In this document: positions 24,106 through 31,993 of the stretch, piece by piece
Layout: each line of letters opens with the position of its first letter
Numbering within the stretch: the first letter of the stretch is position 1
Assembly (NCBI GenBank): GCA_023430885.1
Contig: JAEYYH010000013.1
Span: 1-44,701 of the forward strand
Direction: 5' to 3'
Length of the DNA stretch: 44,701 bases
Origin: Bacillota bacterium
GTDB lineage: Bacteria > Bacillota_I > Bacilli_A > RF39 > UBA660
Notes under the pieces: generated by a model
The model's database searches: none
The model's input: only the letters and a program-made list of their open reading frames with translations
What the model was told of the DNA's origin: nothing
Made by a program: the position numbers and the translations under genes

Positions 24106-24150
24106 CTAATGCAATTATTTAAATCTATTTTATTTTCTTTCAATTTGAAC

Positions 24151-24175
24151 AAAAAAAGAGAATAAACATTCCCTT
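24151..24175 (-). terminator. Terminator of mutL
   Basis: On the minus strand AGGGAAT pairs with ATTCTCT (one G-U) and is followed by a T run at 24151-24156. Confidence 0.65.
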
Positions 24176-24178
24176 CTT

Positions 24179-25984
24179 CTATTCTAGTGATTCAAAACCA
24201 CTACGTTTAAATAGCTTTTCTAAATCATAATTTGAATAGTATATAGTTGTTGGTCTGCCATGTGGGCAGTTAAATGGATTATCACATTTTCTTAAGTCAT
24301 TAATTAATGTTTCCATTTCTAGCATAGTTAAATTCATATTAGCTTTAATAGCCATTTTACAGCTCAACATAGTAGCAGCCTTTTCATTAAATTTTTCAAT
24401 ATTAAAGTCTTTTTCTGTAGTAATAACTACTTCAATAATTTTTCTTAATGCTTGTTCTTCATAAGCTTTTGGAATCCATGTTGGATGAGCTTTTATTATT
24501 ACTGAGTTATATCCAAATTCTTCTATATCAATATTAATACTTCTCAACAAATCAAAATGTTCTTTCAATATAATAAATTCATTATTAGTAAACTCTATAG
24601 TAAGTGGAAACAACATAGCTATCTTATCTGTTTTTGGATTTCCTAATTCCTTTTTGAATTTTTCATAATTAATTCTTTCTTTAGCAGCATGCTGATCAAT
24701 CATATACATGCCTATTTCATTTTGGCAAATAATATATGTACCATGAACGAGTCCTACTGGATACATTTCAGGAAGTCTATCAATATGATTTTCTTTAACT
24801 TCCGTTTCTTTTTCTATATCAGTCACTTTAGATTCTTCTTTTATAATTAAATCCTCATTTATTAAAATATAAGGTTCTTCCTCTTCTTCAGTTCTTGTAA
24901 GATTTAAAGTCATTTCTTGATATTTAGGTTTTTCTGATTTTATAGTTTCTAAATCAAAATCTTCTTCTTTAACTTTTTCGACTTCAATTCTCGGTATTAA
25001 ATTCTTTTTACTTAGCTTTTCTTTAATAGCATTACTTATTAATTCCATTAAGTTTTCAATTTTGCTAAATTTAATATCCATTTTAGTTGGATGGATATTA
25101 ACATCGATCAACGAAGGATCAACTGTTATCTCAAGTACCACTATTGGATATCTAGTATCCGGCTTGTAAGAATGATAGCTATCATTAATAATTCTATTGA
25201 TATCCATGTTTCTTACAACTCTACCATTTACTATAGTAATCATATGGTTTCTACTTGATCTATTAACTTCAGGATAGCTTATATACCCTTCAATGTAGTA
25301 ATCGTCATCTTCTACTTTAATAGGAAACATTTTTTTAACTACTTCAAGACCATATATATCTTTAATAGTTTTAAGTAAATCTCCTCTACCATCAGTCTTT
25401 AATAAAACTTGTTCATTATTAGTTAATGTAAATTTAATATCCGGATGCGATAAAGCTATTTTATTCATATATTCTGAGACATTTGCAAGCTCACTATATA
25501 AACTTTTCAAATGTTTAAGTCTAGCTGGAGTATTATAAAATAAGTCATTAACTGCCATAATAGTTCCGCGCCTTGCGTCGCCATTACCACTACTTATTAT
25601 CTTTCCACCTTGAATATGAACAATGGTTCCAACATCACCAGTTGAAGTCTTTAAAATAGTATCACTAACACTAGCAATTGAAGGAAGTGCCTCACCTCTA
25701 AAACCAAGTGTATTTATACGATATAAATCATCTTCTGATAATAGTTTACTAGTAGCGTGTCTTTGAAAAGCAAGTAATGCATCAGCTGCATCCATACCCT
25801 TTCCATTATCTACTACCCTTATCATTTTTGTACCAGCTTCTTCAAGTTCTACTAATATTTCAGTTGAACCAGCATCAATGCTGTTTTCTACCAATTCTTT
25901 AACTACTGAAGAACATCTTTCAACAACTTCTCCGGCAGCTATTTTATTAGCAAGTATTTCATCCATAACTTTTATATTTGCCAT
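24179..25984 (-). CDS. mutL: DNA mismatch repair protein MutL (with endonuclease motif)
   Basis: A 601-residue MutL. N-terminal GHKL ATPase: ELVENSIDAGST near 31, DNGKGMD near 60, HATSKL near 77, TLGFRGEALPSI near 91. A charged linker spans about 330-405. The C-terminal domain carries the metal-binding nicking motif DQHAAKERINYE (near 431) plus CKMAIKAN and CPHGRPT, as in MutL proteins of organisms without MutH. AGGTGAT precedes ATG 25984. It follows a small hypothetical gene by 28 bases. MutS is not in the window. Confidence 0.97.
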   Translation of the reverse strand: MANIKVMDEILANKIAAGEVVERCSSVVKELVENSIDAGSTEILVELEEAGTKMIRVVDNGKGMDAADALLAFQRHATSKLLSEDDLYRINTLGFRGEALPSIASVSDTILKTSTGDVGTIVHIQGGKIISSGNGDARRGTIMAVNDLFYNTPARLKHLKSLYSELANVSEYMNKIALSHPDIKFTLTNNEQVLLKTDGRGDLLKTIKDIYGLEVVKKMFPIKVEDDDYYIEGYISYPEVNRSSRNHMITIVNGRVVRNMDINRIINDSYHSYKPDTRYPIVVLEITVDPSLIDVNIHPTKMDIKFSKIENLMELISNAIKEKLSKKNLIPRIEVEKVKEEDFDLETIKSEKPKYQEMTLNLTRTEEEEEPYILINEDLIIKEESKVTDIEKETEVKENHIDRLPEMYPVGLVHGTYIICQNEIGMYMIDQHAAKERINYEKFKKELGNPKTDKIAMLFPLTIEFTNNEFIILKEHFDLLRSINIDIEEFGYNSVIIKAHPTWIPKAYEEQALRKIIEVVITTEKDFNIEKFNEKAATMLSCKMAIKANMNLTMLEMETLINDLRKCDNPFNCPHGRPTTIYYSNYDLEKLFKRSGFESLE

Positions 25985-26012
25985 AATATCACCTAATTAA
26001 TTATAACATGTT

Positions 26013-26483
26013 TTATTTATGTTTAACTAGTCCTTTTAATCTTTCTAAAAAAGTCACATTAGTTATTTGTTCAATATTTTCATCATATACTTTGTTTTTA
26101 TAATACTCCTCATTAAAGATTTTCATTGCAACCTTACAATCATTCATAAAATCTTTATTACTACCTACTAGCAATATAAAATGCTTAGTAAGTTTTTCCT
26201 TAATAATTTCTTCATTTTTTAATGATAAATGTTTAACTAACTCAAGGTTGCCAGCATTTTTTCCTTCTTTTATTTCCTTGAATAACTTTTCATCAAAATT
26301 ACCATTCATAGGCATATTTATCCCTATAGTTTGTTTGCTATTCTTAACATTTCTATTTCTAACATCAATCAATACATCAAAAAATCTATCTATATCTGCA
26401 AAACTAACTGATGCATCACTGCCTAAACTAATAAACAATAAAGCCAGTACCTGATTTGCATTTATTTCCTTCATATTTATCAT
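26013..26483 (-). CDS. Hypothetical protein, 156 residues
   Basis: No family recognised. Soluble, alpha/beta looking, with INANQVLALLFISLGSDASVSF at the N-terminus and a charged C-terminus. GGAGGTG precedes ATG 26483, so the start MINMKEI is well placed. An extended -10 element lies upstream. It is followed after 28 bases by mutL and probably co-transcribed with it, but nothing visible ties it to mismatch repair. Confidence 0.7.
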   Translation of the reverse strand: MINMKEINANQVLALLFISLGSDASVSFADIDRFFDVLIDVRNRNVKNSKQTIGINMPMNGNFDEKLFKEIKEGKNAGNLELVKHLSLKNEEIIKEKLTKHFILLVGSNKDFMNDCKVAMKIFNEEYYKNKVYDENIEQITNVTFLERLKGLVKHK

Positions 26484-26503
26484 CTAAAACACCTCCAAAT
26501 TAA

Positions 26504-26515
26504 AACAGTATACCA
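26504..26515 (-). promoter_or_regulatory. Extended -10 element before the 156-residue gene and mutL
   Basis: TGGTATACT on the minus strand (-10 box at 26507-26512); no clear -35. Confidence 0.4.
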
Positions 26516-26577
26516 TTTTGAGATGTTTTTATGAAAGACGAATAAGGGAATTTTCATATTTTCACATATTTCAAAGT

Positions 26578-26607
26578 AAAAAAAGAAACAAATATAATTT
26601 GCTTCTT
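26578..26607 (-). terminator. Terminator of uvrC
   Basis: GAAACAAA (26585-26592) pairs with TTTGCTTC (26598-26605, one G-U), with a T run on the minus strand; it covers the stop codon. Confidence 0.7.
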
Positions 26608-28375
26608 AATAATTACTTAGGAACTCTATTAAATTTTCTGCTACTTTAGAAGGTAATATTTCTTCTAATTCTTCTTTAGATAGTTCTTTTAATTTTGTCG
26701 TTGTTTTATATTTTTTCAAAAGTTCATTTCTTCTTTTAGCACCAATTCCATCAATACTATCTAAGATGCTTTCAAGCGAACCTTTACTTCTTAATTGTTT
26801 ATGATAATTAATAGTAAAATTATGAACTTCATCTTGCATTCTTTCTAAATAATAAAATACATTACTTTTCTTATCTATTGGTATTTCAATTATTGGATCA
26901 TATGCAAGTAAGCTTTCCGTAGTATGCTTATTATCCTTTTTAAGACCCACTACAGGAATATTCAGTCCTAGACTATCAATTACACTTCTAGCTACATTAA
27001 TTTGCCCTAAACCACCATCTACAATGATTAAATCAGGCTTCTTTAAGTCATCTACTAATACTCTATAATATCTACGATATATAACTTCTCTCATTGTTCC
27101 ATAATCATCATTTTTATCAATACTAATTTTAAATTTTCGGTAGTCATTTTTACTAGGTTTACCATCTACAAAAACAACCATACCAGAAACATTATAACTA
27201 CCAAATAAATTAGAGTTATCAAATAGTTCAATGCGATCTAAAATATCGAGATTTAATAGTTTTTTAAGTTCATCATTAGCATGAGTAGTTTTCTCTTCAT
27301 CCTTTTTAATAAGTTCAAATTTCTCATTTAAAGATACTTTAGCATTATCACTTGCCATATCTACTAAATTCTTCTTAGTTCCCTTTAATGGAATCTTAAC
27401 TGGTATTTGCAAATAATCTTCTAGTAAACTTGAATCCATTATTGAAGGACCTAGTATTTCTTTTGGCATAATAATATCTTTTTCATAAAACTTAGCAACA
27501 TAACGATTAAATTCTTCCTCTATCTCTTCAATCATTGGCATAATTTTAGAATGTCTTTCTAAGATTTTACCACCACGAATAAATAATACTGTTATACTTA
27601 TATAACCTTTATTAGTATAATATCCAAATATATCTCGGTCTGTAATATCATTGATTTCTACTTTTTGTTTAGTCATAGTAACATTTATATAATCAAGCAT
27701 CTCTTTTAGTTCTTTAGCTTTTTCATAATTCATTTTACTACTTTCTAAATACATTTCATTTTCTAATTTCTTAATAACAACATCATCATTACCACGTAAG
27801 AAACTAAGTATTTCATTTTCCATAGCTTCAATTGTTTCTTTTGGTATATCTATAGCGCAGTAACCCAAACACTGCCCTATATGATAATATAAACATGGTT
27901 TTTTAGGAAAGGTATTACACTTTTTAAGCGGATATATTCTATTTAATAAATTAACCGTATACCTAGCTGCAGTTACATTTGGATATGGCCCAAATAATCT
28001 TGTTTGATTTTTTCTTTTTCTATTAACATTTCTTACTACTGCAAGTTTAGGAATCTTTTCATTAGTTAGTTCAATATATGGATAAGTTTTATCATCTCGA
28101 AGTAAAATATTATATTTAGGATCATATTTCTTAATTAAATTAAGTTCAAGTACTAAAGACTCTGTTTCTGTACCTACAACTATATACTCAAAATCAACTA
28201 TTTCGCTTACTAATTTTGCTGTTTTACCAGTATGCACTCCTCTAAAATATGAGGATAATCTATTCTTAAGTTTTTTAGCTTTACCTACATAAATTATTAT
28301 TCCATCTTTATTCTTCATTTGATAACATCCTGGTTTGTTTGGAACCAAAGATAATTTTTTCTTAATATAATCCAT
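26606..28375 (-). CDS. uvrC: Excinuclease ABC subunit C
   Basis: A 589-residue UvrC, which makes both incisions in nucleotide excision repair. It has an N-terminal GIY-YIG nuclease (GCYQMKNKDGIIIYVGKAKKL), a Cys-rich stretch (KKCNTFPKKPCLYYHIGQCLGYC), a UVR motif (about 200-230) that binds UvrB, an RNase H-like C-terminal nuclease (ELFDNSNLFGSYNVSGMVVF; PDLIIVDGGLGQINVA), and a helix-hairpin-helix tail (LDSIDGIGAKRRNELLKKY). I use ATG 28375; the in-frame GTG at 28384 belongs to the AGGTGAT ribosome binding site. Confidence 0.97.
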   Translation of the reverse strand: MDYIKKKLSLVPNKPGCYQMKNKDGIIIYVGKAKKLKNRLSSYFRGVHTGKTAKLVSEIVDFEYIVVGTETESLVLELNLIKKYDPKYNILLRDDKTYPYIELTNEKIPKLAVVRNVNRKRKNQTRLFGPYPNVTAARYTVNLLNRIYPLKKCNTFPKKPCLYYHIGQCLGYCAIDIPKETIEAMENEILSFLRGNDDVVIKKLENEMYLESSKMNYEKAKELKEMLDYINVTMTKQKVEINDITDRDIFGYYTNKGYISITVLFIRGGKILERHSKIMPMIEEIEEEFNRYVAKFYEKDIIMPKEILGPSIMDSSLLEDYLQIPVKIPLKGTKKNLVDMASDNAKVSLNEKFELIKKDEEKTTHANDELKKLLNLDILDRIELFDNSNLFGSYNVSGMVVFVDGKPSKNDYRKFKISIDKNDDYGTMREVIYRRYYRVLVDDLKKPDLIIVDGGLGQINVARSVIDSLGLNIPVVGLKKDNKHTTESLLAYDPIIEIPIDKKSNVFYYLERMQDEVHNFTINYHKQLRSKGSLESILDSIDGIGAKRRNELLKKYKTTTKLKELSKEELEEILPSKVAENLIEFLSNY

Positions 28376-28408
28376 ATAAATCACCTAGGGATATTATATC
28401 ACATTCAT

Positions 28409-28437
28409 TTGTTTTTTAAGTAGTGATAATGTATAAT
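28409..28437 (+). promoter_or_regulatory. Promoter of the YigZ-family gene
   Basis: TTGTTT (28409-28414) and TATAAT (28432-28437) with a 17-base spacer; AGGTGAT and ATG 28454 follow at once. Confidence 0.6.
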
Positions 28438-28453
28438 CTATTTAGGTGATTTT

Positions 28454-29044
28454 ATGTATACAATTGGTAATGATATAAAGAATGAAATAATTATAAATAA
28501 ATCTAAATTTATATGCGTTTACAAAAAAGTATATAATGAAGAAAATGCATTAAAATATATAGCTAATATTAAAAATGAATATAAAGACGCAACACATTAT
28601 TGTTATAGTTATATAATAGATAATACTAAAAGATTTAATGATGATGGAGAACCTGGTGGTACCGCTGGTATGCCTATATTAAATGTTCTTGAAAATAATG
28701 ATTTAAACTATATCCTGTGTATAGTTATTAGGTACTTTGGAGGAATTAAATTAGGTGCTGGAGGACTTGTTAGAGCATACTCAAAAAGTGCTTCTGAATG
28801 TCTTAAAAATGCTACTATCAAAGAGATAGTTTCTGGCAAAAACATAGAAATTGTATTTAGTTATGACAAAGTAAAATTAATTGACAATGCTTTAAAAGAC
28901 ATAGAAATAAAAAGCAAAGTATTTGATCAAAATATAACATATTTATTTGATACTAATAATGTTAATTTAAATAAAATAAAAGAAATACTAAACTCTAATG
29001 TAATAGAATTTAATATTTCTAAAGATATATTAATTGAAGAATAA
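28454..29044 (+). CDS. YigZ/IMPACT (UPF0029) family protein
   Basis: A 196-residue protein. The N-terminal UPF0029 domain shows KSKFICVYKKV, DATHYCYSYII, FNDDGEPGGTAGMPILNVL and the hallmark VIRYFGGIKLGAGGLVRAYSKSA (near 95-117). A C-terminal DUF1949-like ferredoxin-fold domain follows. Eukaryotic IMPACT is a translation regulator; the bacterial role is not settled. AGGTGAT precedes ATG 28454. Divergent from uvrC. Confidence 0.93.
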   Translation: MYTIGNDIKNEIIINKSKFICVYKKVYNEENALKYIANIKNEYKDATHYCYSYIIDNTKRFNDDGEPGGTAGMPILNVLENNDLNYILCIVIRYFGGIKLGAGGLVRAYSKSASECLKNATIKEIVSGKNIEIVFSYDKVKLIDNALKDIEIKSKVFDQNITYLFDTNNVNLNKIKEILNSNVIEFNISKDILIEE

Positions 29045-29060
29045 CCACCAGGTTATTTTT
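29040..29060 (+). terminator. Terminator of the YigZ-family gene
   Basis: AATAACC (29040-29046) pairs with GGTTATT (29051-29057), followed by a T run; it also overlaps the end of the convergent LRR gene. Confidence 0.75.
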
Positions 29061-31061
29061 TTATTGTGAGAACACTGGAGTTATTATAGTAAGTCTATCA
29101 GCACCATTATTATCAAAAGCATTTGCCCCTAAAGTAACATTAGCAGCTGAATTATCTATTGTTGCACTTCCTTGCAAAATATTGTTGTATTGAAATGCAG
29201 AAATTCCAATGTTGGTTACACTATTTGGTATTGATACACTAGATAGTTGATTTTGGTAAAATGCATTATCACCAATAGAAGTTACACTATTTGGTATTGT
29301 TACACTCGTAATAGCATTATTAGAAAAAGCATTAATTCCAATACTTGTTACGTTGTTTGGTATTACTAAACTGGTTAACAAATTGTTTCCAAATGTTCTT
29401 TCTTCAATTGTAGCAATTGTATTTGGTATAGTTAAATTTGTTATAGAATTACGATAAAAGGCACCCTCACCGATTGAAGTTATAGCATTTGAAAAAGTTA
29501 CTGTCGATATATCATTCTCAGAGAAAGCATATTCACCGATTGTCGTTAATTCAGATGGCAATATAATTTCTGTTAAAGCATTATCAGCAAATGAATTATG
29601 CCCTAGTGTTGTAACACTACTTGGTAATGTTACTGAACTTAAATTGTTTGAACAAAATGCTTGTCCACCAAAAACTTTTAAATTTGGAACATTATCAATT
29701 ACTAATGTCGATATATTATTGTAATTAAAAGGACCATATTCATCTTCAACATTACCAATATTAGTAAGTTTAGGTAGATTTTTTAATGTAACAGAAGTCA
29801 ACATATTTTCTTCAAAGGATCCCCACCAACCACCTCCAATTAACTCAAGATTATTTAAATTTTGAATATTAACTGAATTAATACTATTTTGGCAAAAAGC
29901 ACCAGCTTTAATTGACTTTAAATTTTGAGCATTAGTAAAATCCACATCGTCTATTTGGTTTTCCTGAAAAGCAAAACTATTAATAGTTGTAATATTTTTA
30001 GGAATTACTACATCTGATAAGTAATTTGTTGAAAAAGCCATTGTACCTATTTCTGTTATATAATCACCAAAAGTGATTTTTGCAACAGAAGAAAAGGCTA
30101 TTAAACCAGTTGGAATTTTAGTAAGTGCCGTTGCATGTGAAAAATCAATACTATTAAATTTATAATTGTTAATCTTTCCAGAACTTGGTGTGTGTGATAT
30201 ATTAAATGCGCACCCATAATAACCATCCCCAGCAGTATGAACATAGTTAATATCTACAGCCGTCCAATTACTTTCATCTGGATTAGTGTAACATCTTTTC
30301 TCGGAAATATCAGTTGCGTTAATAGTTTCCGCATACATAGCTTCTTTATCTTCCTGAAAATTGGCTGCATATTCTTCATAATAATGGGTATTCCCATATT
30401 GATCTTCTTCCAAGTATTCAACTATTTTCACTTCTGCATCTACAAAAGCAAAAGCTGCTAGTTTTGAAACTATTTTACCATTTATACGATTTGGTATAAC
30501 CAAATCTTTAGAGCAAGAAGCGTTATTATAATCATATCCTGTTATAGTAAGTGTATTGTCTGGATTAGTTTCATACACAAAACAAGAAGTTGCTTCTGGA
30601 ATATCTATTTCATCATTAACACAAGTACCAGAATATTCTTCTACTGTAATACTTGTATCATCAGCATTCTTTTTAGCACAAAATTTATCATTGTAAATAG
30701 CCAAAACTATTTCAGAATCTTTTGTTACTACTACTGTTCCTTGACCTTTATCTATTTTTCCCGATATTTTTATATCTTCATCTGATGCTTTGTTACCAGC
30801 AACAGTAAGATATAATCCAGTACCATCATATATATATGCTCTATAATTAGAAGTTGTTGTTGAATTAAAACCGGCATTATTTACAGCATCTTCTTTTACT
30901 GATTTAACTATACCTTCAACACTTTCTTTAAATATATTCATTTTTTGAGTTTTTAATACTTTGGTAATTTTTGGTGTTATAACTAGTGCTATTAAACCAA
31001 CTAATACTATAACAGCAATAAGTTCTATTAATGTAAATCCTTTGTTATTTTTCATATTCAT
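29061..31061 (-). CDS. Pilin-like N-terminus fused to BspA-type leucine-rich repeats
   Basis: A 666-residue protein. MKNNKG|FTLIELIAVIVLVGLIALV is a textbook type IV prepilin signal (Glu at +5) and helix, followed by a pilin-like head to about residue 150 with several cysteines. A linker spans roughly 150-300. From about 320 to 640 there are some fourteen LRR_5/BspA repeats of about 23 residues with the pattern L-x-x-V-x-I-P-x-x-V-x-x-I-G-x-x-A-F. Such repeats usually mediate adhesion. The ATG at 31061 has AGGAG five bases before it; 31055 is also possible. It is monocistronic with its own promoter. Confidence 0.9.
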   Translation of the reverse strand: MNMKNNKGFTLIELIAVIVLVGLIALVITPKITKVLKTQKMNIFKESVEGIVKSVKEDAVNNAGFNSTTTSNYRAYIYDGTGLYLTVAGNKASDEDIKISGKIDKGQGTVVVTKDSEIVLAIYNDKFCAKKNADDTSITVEEYSGTCVNDEIDIPEATSCFVYETNPDNTLTITGYDYNNASCSKDLVIPNRINGKIVSKLAAFAFVDAEVKIVEYLEEDQYGNTHYYEEYAANFQEDKEAMYAETINATDISEKRCYTNPDESNWTAVDINYVHTAGDGYYGCAFNISHTPSSGKINNYKFNSIDFSHATALTKIPTGLIAFSSVAKITFGDYITEIGTMAFSTNYLSDVVIPKNITTINSFAFQENQIDDVDFTNAQNLKSIKAGAFCQNSINSVNIQNLNNLELIGGGWWGSFEENMLTSVTLKNLPKLTNIGNVEDEYGPFNYNNISTLVIDNVPNLKVFGGQAFCSNNLSSVTLPSSVTTLGHNSFADNALTEIILPSELTTIGEYAFSENDISTVTFSNAITSIGEGAFYRNSITNLTIPNTIATIEERTFGNNLLTSLVIPNNVTSIGINAFSNNAITSVTIPNSVTSIGDNAFYQNQLSSVSIPNSVTNIGISAFQYNNILQGSATIDNSAANVTLGANAFDNNGADRLTIITPVFSQ

Positions 31062-31085
31062 CTTTACTCCTATTACTCTATATTT

Positions 31086-31114
31086 AGAATATACTAAATA
31101 AAAAAAATAGTCAA
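31086..31114 (-). promoter_or_regulatory. Promoter of the pilin-LRR gene
   Basis: TTGACT (31109-31114) and TATTCT (31086-31091) on the minus strand, 17-base spacer. The -35 box and the ten bases after it are identical to those of the next gene upstream. Confidence 0.65.
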
Positions 31115-31132
31115 TATTAGGTCTTATATAAA

Positions 31133-31161
31133 CAAAAAAATTGTAAATTAATACAATTTTT
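31133..31161 (-). terminator. Terminator of the 31160 lipoprotein gene
   Basis: AAAAATTGTA (31136-31145) pairs with TACAATTTTT (31152-31161). Confidence 0.65.
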
Positions 31162-31921
31162 ATTTTTCATTTTGTGAAGATAAATTTAATTCATCAGCAG
31201 TAATTTCAACAGCATCATCAACTGCATTATAATAAACATTCAATGACAAAGTACTTTCGGATTTAATTCCAGTTGCTAAATCATATTCAATTTTATAAAC
31301 ATAACCATCTTTATCAATCCATACTTTTGTAGGAATATCAGCAGTTAATTTAATATCCTCTAATGCAGAACCTTCTAATATTTTAAGCATAGTTTTCTTT
31401 GCAACAGTATATTCATAAGTAGTGTATTTTAAATCGCCAATTTTTTCTTCTGTAGCATCACCAATTTTTTTAGCACTCTTTAAGCTAGTTAAATATAGAT
31501 TAGTGTCTGTAAAAGGAACTTCATCCTCTGTTTCTTCATATGTAGTTACTATTTTTGCTGTATCAAAACCTAATCCAGTTGAATTTGTATCACCTAATGC
31601 TGTATCTGATTCTTTGGTATTTGTAACTGATTTATAATTTACACCATCAATTACATAATAAGTAGTTTCAGTATCGCTTGAATCAACTACTTTATAATTT
31701 TTTCCTAAATAGTTTTGAACTCTAATTGATTGGTTTACTTTTTCGTCATTATATAAACCAAATAATCTAATGCTTAATGAATAACCATTTATTTGATTTT
31801 TTCCATCCCCAACGCTCATTTTATTATATGCTTTTTTTAAGTCTTTTGATGCACATCCCGTAAGTAATAAAACAGCACATAAAACCATTAAAAGTTTCTT
31901 TCCATTTTTCATATGTAACAT
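31160..31921 (-). CDS. Predicted lipoprotein, about 250 residues
   Basis: MKNGKKLLMVLCAVLLLTGCASK is a lipoprotein signal with lipobox LTGC. The mature part is a soluble beta-rich domain (YVIDGVNYKSVTNTKESD, TKVWIDKDGYVYKIEYDLATGIKSES) resembling LppX/DUF-type outer-face lipoproteins that track a WIDK...V-x-K-I-x-Y motif, but I cannot name the family. Either ATG 31921 or 31912 could be the start; the signal peptide argues for 31912. Monocistronic, between ppdK and the pilin-LRR gene. Confidence 0.8.
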   Translation of the reverse strand: MLHMKNGKKLLMVLCAVLLLTGCASKDLKKAYNKMSVGDGKNQINGYSLSIRLFGLYNDEKVNQSIRVQNYLGKNYKVVDSSDTETTYYVIDGVNYKSVTNTKESDTALGDTNSTGLGFDTAKIVTTYEETEDEVPFTDTNLYLTSLKSAKKIGDATEEKIGDLKYTTYEYTVAKKTMLKILEGSALEDIKLTADIPTKVWIDKDGYVYKIEYDLATGIKSESTLSLNVYYNAVDDAVEITADELNLSSQNEK

Positions 31922-31939
31922 TCCCTACCTTCTATTAAT

Positions 31940-31968
31940 ATGATATAACAACTAAAAAAAATAGTCAA
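31940..31968 (-). promoter_or_regulatory. Promoter of the 31160 lipoprotein gene
   Basis: TTGACT (31963-31968) and TATCAT (31940-31945) on the minus strand, 17-base spacer. Confidence 0.65.
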
Positions 31969-31993
31969 GAAAAAGAGAGTTTTTTACTCTCTT
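31969..31993 (-). terminator. Terminator of ppdK
   Basis: AAGAGAGT (31973-31980) pairs with ACTCTCTT (31986-31993), with TTTTCTT after it on the minus strand. Confidence 0.75.

Noticed and set aside
29100..29800. CRISPR-like regular repetition
   Set aside because: The period is about 69 bases and in frame; it encodes leucine-rich repeats of a protein.
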